Position numbers and translations under genes: made by a program
The notes under the pieces: model-generated
What the model saw: only the letters and a program-made list of their open reading frames with translations
What the model was told of the DNA's origin: nothing
The model's database searches: none
Shown: positions 17,848 to 26,501 of the stretch, one piece after another
How the letters are laid out: every line of letters begins with the position of its first letter
Numbering within the stretch: the first letter of the stretch is position 1
DNA from: Acidobacteriales bacterium 59-55
Lineage (GTDB): Bacteria; Acidobacteriota; Terriglobia; Terriglobales; Acidobacteriaceae
Reading direction: 5' to 3'
DNA: 64,000 bases
NCBI GenBank assembly: GCA_001897435.1
Contig: MKSV01000003.1
Location: forward strand, 715,250-779,249

Positions 17848-19161
17848 TTGAAACAGGACTCAGCCTCGACCGGGCAAATTGCCCGGGATCTGCGCAAGCG
17901 TTGGTTGTACCTTTTGCCCGCGGTCTTCGTGACCTATAGCCTGGCGTATCTCGACCGCGCGAACTATGGCTTCGGCGCGGCGGCGGGGCTGGCCGAGACG
18001 CTGCATATCACCGAGTCGCAGACGGCGCTGCTGGGGTCGCTCTTCTTCCTGGGGTACTTCCTCTTTCAGGTGCCGGGCATCGCCTATGCGCGGCGCCGGA
18101 ACGCGAGCCGGCTGATCTTCTATACGCTAATCGTCTGGGGCACGCTGGCGGCGCTGACCGGCGTGATCCGCAGCTTCTGGCTGCTGGCGCTCGACCGCCT
18201 GCTGCTGGGCGTCGCCGAGAGCCTGATCTTTCCGGCGATGCTGCTGTTGCTGACCAACTGGTTTACCCGCTCGGAGCGTTCGCGCGCGAACACGCTGCTG
18301 ATCCTCGGCAACCCGGTCACGATTCTGTGGATGTCGGCGATCACGGGCTTCCTGATCCGCTCCTTCGGCTGGCAGATGACCTTCATCATCGAGGGCGTCC
18401 CGTCCATTTTGTGGGCGGTGATCTGGATGATGGTCGTCCGCGACCGGCCTGAGCAGGCGTCGTGGATGAGCGCCGAGGCCAGCGCGCAGCTTAGCCGCCA
18501 GTTGGCCGAGGAGCAGGTCTCGCTGCCCAAGGTCTCCGGGCTGTTGAAGGCGCTGATGCGGCGCGACGTCCTTCTGCTCTCGCTGCAATATTTCTGCTGG
18601 AGCCTGGGGCTGTACGGATTTGTGCTGTGGCTGCCGACGATCATCCGTCAGGGCAGCGATCTGGGCATCGGCATTACAGGCCTGCTGAGCGCGATTCCGT
18701 ACCTGCTGGCGGTTCTGATGATGCTGCTGGTGGCCTACCTGTCGGACAAGACGCTGCGGCGCGGGTCGCTGGTGTGGCCGTTCCTTGTGCTGTCGGGCGT
18801 GGCGCTGCTGGGGTCGTTCGTGTTTGCCTCGCACAGCTTCTGGCTGGCCTACGGCTGCCTGATTCTTGCCGGGGGAGCAATGTACGCGCCCTACGGGCCG
18901 TTCTTCGCCATCATCCCCGAGGTGGTGCCTGCCAACGTTGCCGCCGAGGTGATGGCCACGGTCAACAGCTGCGGCGCGTTGGGCGCGTTCCTGGGAGCGT
19001 GGTTCGTTGGCGTTCTGCAGGCGCGCACCGGCAACTCCCGCGCCGGATATCTGCTGATGGCCGTGGCGCTGATCGTCTCGGGCCTCATCATGCTCTTCGG
19101 CTTCCGTAAGCCGTCGACGCAGGGCACGGCGGTTGCGGACGAGCGACTTCAGCGGGGCTGA
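17848..19161 (+). CDS. MFS transporter (ACS family), second of the locus
   Basis: A protein of 437 residues with about 12 membrane segments. Helix 1 carries SLAYLDRANYGFGAA, the ACS-family signature region; FQVPGIAYARRRNASRLIF and LLLGVAESLIFPAMLLLL follow. The start is TTG 17848, chosen because GGAGAG lies just upstream and no ATG/GTG gives a better N-terminus. It lies 35 bp after the GntR gene. Likely an inner-membrane symporter for an aldonate such as xylonate, judged from the downstream dehydratase. The 242-bp gap after it carries a family A repeat (A4) that separates it from that dehydratase. Confidence 0.83.
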   Translation: MKQDSASTGQIARDLRKRWLYLLPAVFVTYSLAYLDRANYGFGAAAGLAETLHITESQTALLGSLFFLGYFLFQVPGIAYARRRNASRLIFYTLIVWGTLAALTGVIRSFWLLALDRLLLGVAESLIFPAMLLLLTNWFTRSERSRANTLLILGNPVTILWMSAITGFLIRSFGWQMTFIIEGVPSILWAVIWMMVVRDRPEQASWMSAEASAQLSRQLAEEQVSLPKVSGLLKALMRRDVLLLSLQYFCWSLGLYGFVLWLPTIIRQGSDLGIGITGLLSAIPYLLAVLMMLLVAYLSDKTLRRGSLVWPFLVLSGVALLGSFVFASHSFWLAYGCLILAGGAMYAPYGPFFAIIPEVVPANVAAEVMATVNSCGALGAFLGAWFVGVLQARTGNSRAGYLLMAVALIVSGLIMLFGFRKPSTQGTAVADERLQRG

Positions 19162-19272
19162 GGAAAAATGTGGAAACGCGGTTCTTTCTCTTCGCGCATA
19201 AGAACCTGCCTGAAAACTTCCCACGGCGAGATATGTCGATAGACACGCAGGAACAGGCAGGGGACGAGGACG

Positions 19273-19335
19273 AAATACAGGGGTCTCTCCACTGCGCCGC
19301 GCGATGAAGCTGCGCGGCTTCGGTCGAGATGACGT
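19273..19335 (+). repeat. Family A hairpin repeat, copy A4
   Basis: Full copy with an internal GCCGCGC / GCGCGGC stem. It lies between two co-directional genes of the sugar-acid locus (MFS transporter and dehydratase), where it may weaken or process the shared transcript. Confidence 0.88.
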
Positions 19336-19403
19336 CTTTCGGGGTTTTAGACTGGTTCTTAGTTTCGCGCGGCAAGGCGCATAAAATAGTGGCACCGAAA
19401 TAA

Positions 19404-21383
19404 TTGGAGCGCGCCATCTCAGTCCTTCCTATTGCTTCCATTCTTGAAACCGCCGGCTTTGACCACGGAACGGTAAAGACTCATGCGCCGGGGCCGCGGG
19501 GAGTGCTGCCGCTGACGCCGGAGATGCTCGAGACCGAGCCTTCCGGCAATCTCTTCGGCCTGAGCCAGAACGCGGGCATGGGCTGGGACCCGCGGCGGCT
19601 GCTCGATCCCGAGTTCCTCATCCTGAGCACGCACGGCGGGGTGCGCGCGCCGGACGGACGGCCGATCGCGCTGGGCTTTCACACCGGGCATTGGGAGGTA
19701 GGCCTGCTGGTCGCCGAGGCGGCGCGGGAACTGCGCGAGTTGCGCTGCGTTCCCTTTGCCGGAGCCGTCACCGATCCCTGCGACGGGCGCACGCAGGGGA
19801 CGGCGGGCATGCTCGACTCGCTGCCCTTCCGCAACGACGCGGCTATCGTTCTGCGGCGGCTGATGCGGTCGCTGCCGATGCGCAAGGGCGTCATCGGCAT
19901 CGCCACCTGCGACAAGGGAATGCCCGCCATGATGATGGCGCTGGCCGCCTCCGGTCCTGTTCCCAGCGTGCTGGTTCCGGGCGGCGTGACGCTGCTGCCG
20001 GACGACGGCGAAGACGCGGGCAAGGTGCAGACCATCGGCGCGCGCTACGCGCAGAAGCAGATCACGATCGAGTACGCCCGCGAGGTCGGCTGCCGCGCCT
20101 GCGCCTCGCCGGGCGGCGGCTGCCAGTTTCTGGGCACGGCGGCTACGGCGCAGGTGGTGGGCGAGGCTCTCGGACTTTCGCTGCCGCACACGGCGCTTGC
20201 GCCCTCGGGACAGCCCATCTGGCTGGACGGGGCGCTACGTTCGGCCCGCGCCATCCTGCGCATGCACCAGACCGCGATGGGCACCGCCGATGTGCTGACC
20301 CAGGCCTCGGTCGAGAATGCGATGGTGCTGCACGCTGCCTTCGGCGGCTCGACCAATCTGCTGCTGCACCTGCCTGCCGTGGCCCACGCCGCCGGTCTGC
20401 GCCGTCCCACCGCCGCCGACTGGACTGCAGTGAACCGCAACACGCCGCGGCTGGTCGACGCGCTGCCGAACGGCCCGCGCTACTTCGCCACCGTGCAGGT
20501 CTTTCTCGCCGGGGGCGTGCCCGAGGCGATGCTGCACCTGCGCCGCGCCGGGCTGATCGATACCGCGGTCAAGACCGTCTCTGGCGCGACGCTGGACGAG
20601 TGCCTGAACTGGTGGCAGGACAGTCCGCGCCGCCGCGAGCTGAAGGCGCAACTGCTGGCCGAGGACGGCATCGACGCCGACGACGTCATCATGTCGCCCG
20701 ACGTCGCGCGCTCCCGGGGACTTACTTCCACGGTCTGCTTCCCGGTCGGCAATCTCGCGCCCGAGGGCAGCGTCATCAAGAGCACCGCCATCGATCCTTC
20801 GCTGATTACCGAGGACGGCGTCTACCGCCATCGCGGCGCGGCCAAGGTCTTCCTTACCGAGACTGCCGCCATCCACGCGATCAAGAACGGAGAGATCGTC
20901 GAGAGCGACGTGATGGTGCTGATCTGCGGCGGACCGGCGGGCGCGGGCATGCAGGAGATCTACCAGATCACCTCGGCGCTGAAGGCGTTGCCCCACTGCA
21001 AGCATGTCGCCGTGCTGACGGACGCTCGTTTCAGCGGCGTCTCGACCGGAGCCTGCCTGGGCCACATCTCGCCCGAGGCGCTGGCCGGTGGACCTGTCGG
21101 CCGGGTGATCGAAGGCGACATCATCGAGATCGTCGTCGACCGCAACGCGCTCGACGCGACCGTCGACCTGGTGGGCGAGGGCGAAGAGATCTTCGGCGCG
21201 GAGGAAGGGCGGCGGCGACTGGCGGCCCGTCCGCCCCGTCCCGACCTTGCGCCGCATCCCGCACTTCCCGCCGACACCCGCCTGTGGGCGGCGCTGGTGC
21301 AGGCCAGCGGCGGCGTGTGGGGCGGTTGCGTCTACGACACCGAAAGCATCGTCGCTCAGCTTGAACGAGGCCGAAAGGCATAG
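19404..21383 (+). CDS. YjhG/YagF-family D-xylonate dehydratase
   Basis: Fe-S dehydratase of the IlvD/Edd family, 659 residues, close to the 655 of E. coli YjhG. Long blocks agree with YjhG/YagF, for example [95 protein letters not shown] and [16 protein letters not shown]; they include the cluster cysteines. The reaction converts D-xylonate to 2-keto-3-deoxy-D-xylonate. The start is taken as TTG 19404; there is no clear Shine-Dalgarno sequence, so the first residues are uncertain. The FAH-type dehydratase that could take the next step begins 38 bp downstream. Confidence 0.9.
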   Translation: MERAISVLPIASILETAGFDHGTVKTHAPGPRGVLPLTPEMLETEPSGNLFGLSQNAGMGWDPRRLLDPEFLILSTHGGVRAPDGRPIALGFHTGHWEVGLLVAEAARELRELRCVPFAGAVTDPCDGRTQGTAGMLDSLPFRNDAAIVLRRLMRSLPMRKGVIGIATCDKGMPAMMMALAASGPVPSVLVPGGVTLLPDDGEDAGKVQTIGARYAQKQITIEYAREVGCRACASPGGGCQFLGTAATAQVVGEALGLSLPHTALAPSGQPIWLDGALRSARAILRMHQTAMGTADVLTQASVENAMVLHAAFGGSTNLLLHLPAVAHAAGLRRPTAADWTAVNRNTPRLVDALPNGPRYFATVQVFLAGGVPEAMLHLRRAGLIDTAVKTVSGATLDECLNWWQDSPRRRELKAQLLAEDGIDADDVIMSPDVARSRGLTSTVCFPVGNLAPEGSVIKSTAIDPSLITEDGVYRHRGAAKVFLTETAAIHAIKNGEIVESDVMVLICGGPAGAGMQEIYQITSALKALPHCKHVAVLTDARFSGVSTGACLGHISPEALAGGPVGRVIEGDIIEIVVDRNALDATVDLVGEGEEIFGAEEGRRRLAARPPRPDLAPHPALPADTRLWAALVQASGGVWGGCVYDTESIVAQLERGRKA

Positions 21384-21421
21384 CCTCGAACTTTCACCCT
21401 CTTTCCAGAAAGGCTCGATCC

Positions 21422-22249
21422 GTGAAACTCTACCGCACCCGGAACGGAAACTACATCGTCGATCAGAACGCCTGCTACCGCGTCGAGGAGGACTCGTGGG
21501 ACGCGCTGATTGCCCGCGAAGATCTCGATGAATACTGCCGCTCCGTTGTAAAAGGCGGCCGGAAGGTCGAGGCGTTCGCCGAGGCTTCCGTCCTCGCGCC
21601 CATCGAGAGCCAGGAGGTCTGGGCCTCGGGCGTCACCTACTACCGCAGCCGCAGCGCGCGTATCGAGGAGTCCAAGGACGCGGGCGGCGGCGACTTCTAC
21701 GACCGCGTCTACTCCGCGCCCCGGCCCGAGCTCTTCTTCAAGGCGACCGGCCGCCGTGTCGTCGGGCCGAACGACAAGGTACGGATTCGCAGCGACGCCA
21801 AGTGGTCGGTGCCGGAGCCGGAGCTGACGCTGCTGATCAGCCCGAAGGGGAAGATCACCGGCTACACCATCGGCAACGACATGAGTTCGCGCGATATCGA
21901 GGGCGAGAACCCGCTCTACCTGCCGCAGGCCAAGGTCTACGACGGAAGCTGCGCACTGGGCCCCTGCATCTTCGTCAGCTCCAGCCCCTTGCCGGCGGAG
22001 ACGGGCATCGGCATCGAGATTCTGCGAGGCGGCGAGGCCGCCTTCTCGGGCACCACCGCGCTGACCGAACTGAAGCGCGATCCCCAGACGCTGGCCGACT
22101 TCCTCTACCGCGACAACAGCTTTCCCCACGGCAGCTTCCTGATGACCGGCACCGGCATCGTCCCGCCGGACTCGTTCACCCTCGCGGGAGGCGACCGGAT
22201 CAGCATCACCATCGCGCCGATCGGGGTGTTAACCAACGAAGTTGCCTGA
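21422..22249 (+). CDS. FAH-family 2-keto-3-deoxy-pentonate dehydratase-like protein
   Basis: A protein of 275 residues from GTG 21422, with GAAAGG upstream. It belongs to the fumarylacetoacetate-hydrolase fold: [40 protein letters not shown] (metal-binding acids), [36 protein letters not shown]. The group includes 2-dehydro-3-deoxy-D-arabinonate/xylonate dehydratase, which forms 2-oxoglutarate semialdehyde in the oxidative (Weimberg-like) pentose pathway. Placed 38 bp after the xylonate dehydratase, that role is likely. The final enzyme, 2-oxoglutarate-semialdehyde dehydrogenase, is not in this window and must lie elsewhere. Confidence 0.83.
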   Translation: MKLYRTRNGNYIVDQNACYRVEEDSWDALIAREDLDEYCRSVVKGGRKVEAFAEASVLAPIESQEVWASGVTYYRSRSARIEESKDAGGGDFYDRVYSAPRPELFFKATGRRVVGPNDKVRIRSDAKWSVPEPELTLLISPKGKITGYTIGNDMSSRDIEGENPLYLPQAKVYDGSCALGPCIFVSSSPLPAETGIGIEILRGGEAAFSGTTALTELKRDPQTLADFLYRDNSFPHGSFLMTGTGIVPPDSFTLAGGDRISITIAPIGVLTNEVA

Positions 22250-22344
22250 CGGTTGACGCGCCGTGAAAGTTGGCAGGAAATGCTGCACCGCTGCGATACT
22301 TAAAGACGTCCAATGGTTGGGGCATTTCGCCGATCATTAAGCAG

Positions 22345-23619
22345 ATGGCAGCTATTACCTCCTCCAAGACGAGTTCGTTCGAGCGCACGCTGGCCAGCGC
22401 GCGTTCCACCATGATGTTCAGCGAGGTGGTGCGGCTGGCCGTGGACAGCTTCCGCGCCAGCAAGATCCGCTTTCTGCTGACGATGCTGGGCATGGTCATT
22501 GGCTCGGCATCGATCATTCTGGTGGTCACCATTGGGCTTACGGGCAAGGAATATGCTCTGAACCTGATCTCGAGCATCGGCCCCAACATGATCGAGATGC
22601 AGTACAACGGCGGCACTGTCTCCGGCCCGGACAACGTGAGCACGCCCGACCTGTTCACGCGCGAGGACCTGACCGCTGTCATCGAGCAGGTGCCGGGCAT
22701 CGTCGCCTCGTCTCCCATGCTGGAGGTCCACTACAACGTCGGCCTGCCCGGCGGCCTGACCAAGGACGCCATGCTGCTCGGCGTATCGCCGCAGTATAAA
22801 GATGTCCGCAATCTCGCCGTCGTCGCCGGTCGCTTCTTCGACGATCAGGACGACGCCTCGCACACCAAGGTGGCGGTCATCGTCGAACCGTTCGCCAAGC
22901 TGCTGTTCGGCAACTCCGCGGCGGCGCTGGGCCAGAACATTACAGTGAAGGGCATTCCGTTTGTCATCATCGGCGTCTTCAAGATGCGCGTCGACACCTT
23001 CGGGCAGTCGGAGATCAACGACCAGACGCTGCTCATCCCCTACCCGGTGGCGCGCTACTTCACCGGCAAGGACACGGTGAAGGAGCTGTTCTTCACCATG
23101 AAGGATCCGATGACGGTGATCCCGGCGTCGAAACAGATCATGGAGGTCATCCGCAGCAGGCACCGGCCGACCTCGACCTACACCGCGTTCACCCTAACCC
23201 AGGTACTCAAAGTGATGGCGCAGATCGCGAATATGTTGACGCTGGTCCTTACGCTGGCCGCAGGTATCACTCTCATCGTCAGCGGCGTTGGCATCATGAA
23301 CAGCATGTTGGCGAACGTGCAGTCGAGAATCAAGGAGATCGGCATCCGCAAGGCTCTCGGCGCCACCAGCCTCGAAATCCGATTGCAGTTTCTTACCGAG
23401 GCGATCTTCCTCTCGCTGGCCGGAGGTCTGGTCGGCACCTTGCTCGGACTGGCGATCCCGCTCTCGGTCAGCCTGCTGACGCCGTTCAAGATTCCCATCA
23501 GCGGCTGGTCCGCGGTGATTGCGCTGGGAACCTCGATGCTGGTCGGCATTCTCTTCGGAACGCTGCCCGCCAACCGCGCGGCGCGGCTCGACCCGGTGCA
23601 AACCCTCAAGTACGAGTAG
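22345..23619 (+). CDS. MacB-type ABC permease without adjacent ATPase (permease 1)
   Basis: A protein of 424 residues from ATG 22345; upstream TTG and downstream ATG-ATG (22411) starts are possible. One N-terminal membrane helix (ASKIRFLLTMLGMVIGSASIILVV) is followed by a large periplasmic MacB_PCD-like domain (residues about 75-290) and three C-terminal helices with the FtsX signature IKEIGIRKALGATSLEIRLQF, ending in PVQTLKYE. MacB-type permeases transmit force to periplasmic partners or export lipids, peptides or drugs and need a cytoplasmic ATPase; none is encoded nearby. Not evidently part of the sugar locus. Confidence 0.85.
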   Translation: MAAITSSKTSSFERTLASARSTMMFSEVVRLAVDSFRASKIRFLLTMLGMVIGSASIILVVTIGLTGKEYALNLISSIGPNMIEMQYNGGTVSGPDNVSTPDLFTREDLTAVIEQVPGIVASSPMLEVHYNVGLPGGLTKDAMLLGVSPQYKDVRNLAVVAGRFFDDQDDASHTKVAVIVEPFAKLLFGNSAAALGQNITVKGIPFVIIGVFKMRVDTFGQSEINDQTLLIPYPVARYFTGKDTVKELFFTMKDPMTVIPASKQIMEVIRSRHRPTSTYTAFTLTQVLKVMAQIANMLTLVLTLAAGITLIVSGVGIMNSMLANVQSRIKEIGIRKALGATSLEIRLQFLTEAIFLSLAGGLVGTLLGLAIPLSVSLLTPFKIPISGWSAVIALGTSMLVGILFGTLPANRAARLDPVQTLKYE

Positions 23620-23655
23620 TGCATCAATGAAGCAACAGTGTGAGCGACATCAGAA

Positions 23656-23703
23656 AAATACAGGGATCTCTCCACTTCGCTGCGCTCCGGTCGAGATGAC
23701 GTG
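23656..23703 (+). repeat. Family A hairpin repeat, copy A5
   Basis: Short-centre copy in a 443-bp convergent gap between the permease and rplI. It faces copy A6 in opposite orientation 44 bases away. The gap also holds family B copy B2 and no gene. Confidence 0.85.
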
Positions 23704-23747
23704 CAGTTGAGGTTCTCTCAGAATGAGATAGTTCGAGCCACCAAACG

Positions 23748-23807
23748 CACGTCATCTCGACCGAAGGCGGCGCTTTTGCCGCCGCAGTGGAGAGAGCCCT
23801 GTATTTT
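23748..23807 (-). repeat. Family A hairpin repeat, copy A6 (inverted)
   Basis: Inverted full copy (CACGTCATCTCGACCGAAGG at left, CCCTGTATTT at right) with an internal GGCGGC/GCCGCC-type stem. It forms a head-to-head pair with A5. Confidence 0.87.
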
Positions 23808-23850
23808 TAACCTTCACAGGGCAACATCCACAACCCCCTATAGCTGTTCC

Positions 23851-23979
23851 CCTCCAGGCGCAGTCATGCAAGCCCGAACGAAACGCAGATTCCCTTCGGG
23901 AATGACAACAAAATAGGGCAAACATCATCCGATAAGATCCGATAAAGAGTTACACCTGCAGGAGAATGGCTCTAAATGG
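23851..23979 (+). repeat. Family B repeat, copy B2
   Basis: The core at 23851-23914 contains GATTCCCTTCGGGAATGACA. The second conserved piece (ACACCTGCAGGAGAATGGCT) follows at about 23952. Order and spacing agree with copies B1 and B3. Confidence 0.7.
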
Positions 23980-24062
23980 AACAGCGGATTGACGGGGAGA
24001 GGCACGGAGCTAGTCCATGCCAATCCACATCAATCCGCTGTCGATTGGTTTGCAGCGATGAA

Positions 24063-24548
24063 CTACTCGGCTGCGGCTGCGACCGGCTCGGCTTCCGTCT
24101 CGGGCTGATCGCCCTTGACCGTGACCTTGATGTGGCTGGTCACCTCGCGGTGCAGCTTGACCGGCACATGGTACTCGCCGATGGTCTTGAGCGGCTCTTC
24201 GAGCGAGATCTTGCGGCGGTCGATGGTGAAGCCCTTCTGCTCGAGCTGCTGGGCGATATCGCCCGAGGTGACCGAGCCGAAGAGGTGATCGTTCTCGCCG
24301 ACCTTGCGCTCGAAGACCAGCTCGACCTCGTTGAGCTGCGTCGAGAGGCCCTCGGCCTCGGTCTTCTCCTTGGCCGACTTGCGGACGGCGGAGGCCTTCA
24401 TCTGCTCGATGACTGCCTTGTTGGCGGCGTTTGCCTCGATGGCGAGCTTCTCCGGCAGCAGGTAGTTGCGCCCGTAGCCGTCGGCGACCTTGACCACGTC
24501 GCCACGATGCCCGAGCTTGTTTACGTCTTCCTTCAGAATGACTTCCAT
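24063..24548 (-). CDS. rplI: 50S ribosomal protein L9
   Basis: A protein of 161 residues. The N-terminal RNA-binding domain is typical (MEVILKEDVNKLGHRGDVVKVADGYGRNYLLP), then the long connecting helix and the C-terminal domain (GSVTSGDIAQQLEQKGFTIDRRKI). It ends in an acidic Ala-rich tail of about 15 residues (PETEAEPVAAAAE) beyond the usual end. Last gene of the minus-strand rpsF-rpsR-rplI group, the usual bacterial order. An 8-bp hairpin sits in the 80-bp gap to rpsR. Confidence 0.96.
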   Translation of the reverse strand: MEVILKEDVNKLGHRGDVVKVADGYGRNYLLPEKLAIEANAANKAVIEQMKASAVRKSAKEKTEAEGLSTQLNEVELVFERKVGENDHLFGSVTSGDIAQQLEQKGFTIDRRKISLEEPLKTIGEYHVPVKLHREVTSHIKVTVKGDQPETEAEPVAAAAE

Positions 24549-24568
24549 TGCGGTTCTCCGATTCCTGT

Positions 24569-24589
24569 CCAGCCTGTCTGGCAGGCTGG
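24569..24589. other. Hairpin between rpsR and rplI
   Basis: CCAGCCTG and CAGGCTGG form a perfect 8-bp stem around a TCTGG loop. It lies in the 80-bp gap; no T-run follows, so processing or translational control is as likely as termination. Confidence 0.5.
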
Positions 24590-24628
24590 TCTTGCGTAAC
24601 TCGTAAGCCCGATGTGCGGCGCGGGCAA

Positions 24629-24982
24629 CTAGAAGCGTGCGGCGAAGGCAAGCAGGGCGATGTTGCGCGACTGCTTGATGGCCAGGCTGAGGCGGCGCTG
24701 ATGCCGCGTGCAGACACCGGTCAAGCGGCGCGGAACGATCTTGCCGCGCTCGGCGACGAAGCCCTGCAATAGGCGAACGTCGCGGTAGGAGATGGCGTCG
24801 ATCTTCTCGGTGCAGAACTTGCAGACCTTCTTGCGCCGGAAGAACTTGCGGCCGCCGGAGCCGCCGGGACGCGGGGAGCGGGGAGCGCCGGAGCCGGCGT
24901 GCGCGGGGCGGGATGTGGCAGCGTGGGCGGGTGCGGTTGCGTGCTGCTCGGTGGATTGCGGCGTGCTGGTTTCGTCAGCCAT
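24629..24982 (-). CDS. rpsR: 30S ribosomal protein S18 with N-terminal extension
   Basis: A protein of 117 residues against about 75 in most bacteria. The conserved S18 core is in the second half ([52 protein letters not shown]). The first ~45 residues are a disordered-looking stretch rich in Ala, Thr, Pro, Ser and Gly ([18 protein letters not shown]). Part of the rpsF-rpsR-rplI group on the minus strand. An internal start could remove the extension, but the ATG at 24982 with GAGGGAAT-type purines upstream looks sound. Confidence 0.93.
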   Translation of the reverse strand: MADETSTPQSTEQHATAPAHAATSRPAHAGSGAPRSPRPGGSGGRKFFRRKKVCKFCTEKIDAISYRDVRLLQGFVAERGKIVPRRLTGVCTRHQRRLSLAIKQSRNIALLAFAARF

Positions 24983-25147
24983 GGTGATTCCCTCTCAGGT
25001 GCGTTGTGTCTTCGCCCGCTCCAGACCCGCGATGGAGTCTCTGAACATCGGGGCCCGTCGGGCCCGAACGGAAGTGGGGAAGAGCGATTCGTTGAGCGTT
25101 GTGCGATGCGGCAGTGAGCAGGCATCGCAGATGAGGTAGCGCGAAGT

Positions 25148-25633
25148 CTAAACGGCGGCGGCAGCCTCGGAAGAGGCAGCCGGAGCAGCGGTTTCGGGGG
25201 TAGCAGTCGGGGCAGCGGCGGGGGCTTCCTTGGCAGCAGCAGGCGCCTCGGTCTCGGTCGCGGCGGCAGGCTGCGCAACCGGCAGCGCGCTTCGCTTCAC
25301 CTTGGAGTCGCGCAGGGCCTTCACCTTGGCAAGACGCTTCTCTTCTTCGTCCATGCGCACGGTGATGAACTTGATTACCTGCTCGGAGACGCGGAGGCGA
25401 CGCTCGATCTCGGTGATCAGCGAGCCTTCGGCGGCGATGTTCAACAGGACATAGAAGCCGTCATTGAACTTGCGAACGGTGTAGGCGAGACGGCGGCGTC
25501 CCATCTTCTCGACACTCTTGACCTCGCCGCCACCCGAAGTGACGTTGGCCGAGAAGCCTTCGATGAGCTTGTCGATCTCTGCTTCTTCAACGTCCGGACG
25601 GACGATGAACATGATTTCGTAGGTACGATTCAT
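25148..25633 (-). CDS. rpsF: 30S ribosomal protein S6 with C-terminal extension
   Basis: A protein of 161 residues against about 100-130 usually. The S6 ferredoxin-like fold is intact (MNRTYEIMFIVRPDVEEAEI, GRRRLAYTVRKFNDGFYVLL, ERRLRVSEQVIKFITVRMD). The last ~45 residues are Ala/Pro/Glu/Thr-rich and probably unstructured. In other bacteria S6 pairs with S18 in the ribosome and the pair can bind the rpsF leader. Here 165 bp separate rpsF and rpsR, with no ssb gene between them, and a GGGCCC-type hairpin lies in that gap. Confidence 0.95.
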   Translation of the reverse strand: MNRTYEIMFIVRPDVEEAEIDKLIEGFSANVTSGGGEVKSVEKMGRRRLAYTVRKFNDGFYVLLNIAAEGSLITEIERRLRVSEQVIKFITVRMDEEEKRLAKVKALRDSKVKRSALPVAQPAAATETEAPAAAKEAPAAAPTATPETAAPAASSEAAAAV

Positions 25634-25740
25634 TCGTTTACTTCTTTCTGCGAAGTTCCGCTTCGCACCGCGCCGGCGTGTCGTCTGCCGGAACGGTCTG
25701 GAAAATCAATGGCTACTGAACGCAACGACTGAAACTCAAA
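25634..25740 (-). promoter_or_regulatory. Leader of rpsF, structured; possible S6:S18 autoregulatory RNA
   Basis: On the minus strand this leader contains CCGGC/GCCGG and TGCGAAG/CTTCGCA stems and several CCG trinucleotides. Most bacteria carry an S6:S18-binding element here. I cannot align it to the motif by eye, so the assignment rests on position. Confidence 0.2.
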
Positions 25741-25779
25741 AGCATTTTGCTGAACTGCATTTTCTTTACTGCACTTTCT

Positions 25780-26409
25780 TTACTTCCCGTTCCCCTCGTC
25801 CGCACCCCTCTCAGGTTCGTCCGGGCGACGGTTGAACTCGTTCATCGCGGCGCCGACCCCTTTGGTCAGCACCGTCTCGACAGCGTTTCGCACGCGGTCG
25901 AGCACCTCATCCAACACCGCAAGCTCCTGCTTGCGGAAGGGCGACAACAGATACTCCTTGCCACCCGCCTTAATCTCTCTGCCATCCTCCAGCGCCGGTT
26001 TCCCGACGCCAATGCGAATGCGCAGCCACTCTTCCGTTCCAAGCGCCCCGGAGATCGACTTCACCCCGTTGTGCCCGTTCGCCGAACCACGCTCGCGGAT
26101 GCGAACCGTGCCCAGCGGAATCGCCAGTTCGTCGTAGAGGACGATCAGGTCCGCCGACGGAATGTCGATCTCCAGCTCTCGAACCAGCGCGGCTACCGAA
26201 AGCCCGCTCAGATTCATAAACGTCTCCGGCTTGGCCAGCAGGATCTCCTCCCCTGCAAGTCTCGCCTTCGCGGTAAGCGCCCTTCCCCGCCGGTTGGTGA
26301 GGACCACGCCGCAGTCGTCCGCGATGCGATCCACCGCGAGAAACCCGGCGTTGTGGGGCGTGAACTGATATTCGATACCGGGGTTGCCGAGCCCTACAAT
26401 CAGTTTCAC
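25780..26409 (-). CDS. pth: Peptidyl-tRNA hydrolase
   Basis: Releases tRNA from abortive peptidyl-tRNA. It has 209 residues starting at GTG 26409 (VKLIVGLGNPGIEYQFTPHN); earlier in-frame starts add a stretch not found in the family. Catalytic and binding residues are present: the His in TPHNAGF, Asn in KPETFMNLSG, Asp in VLYDELAIPLG, and the GSANGHNGVKSI loop. The C-terminus is slightly longer than usual and charged. It lies downstream of rplY, the usual bacterial arrangement rplY-pth. Confidence 0.95.
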   Translation of the reverse strand: MKLIVGLGNPGIEYQFTPHNAGFLAVDRIADDCGVVLTNRRGRALTAKARLAGEEILLAKPETFMNLSGLSVAALVRELEIDIPSADLIVLYDELAIPLGTVRIRERGSANGHNGVKSISGALGTEEWLRIRIGVGKPALEDGREIKAGGKEYLLSPFRKQELAVLDEVLDRVRNAVETVLTKGVGAAMNEFNRRPDEPERGADEGNGK

Positions 26410-26458
26410 AATTCCACGCCCAGTTTCACGCGAACGCTTCCCTTCCATGCATAGCGGA

Positions 26459-26495
26459 AGCGGCCTCGAAGCGAAATGCAATCTTCAAGGCCGCT
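26459..26495. terminator. Hairpin between rplY and pth
   Basis: AGCGGCCTCGAAG (26459-26471) pairs with CTTCAAGGCCGCT (26483-26495), 13 positions with one mismatch and an 11-base loop. It begins just after the rplY stop. There is no T-run on either side, so it may attenuate rather than end transcription before pth. Confidence 0.45.
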
Positions 26496-26501
26496 CCCCG
26501 T

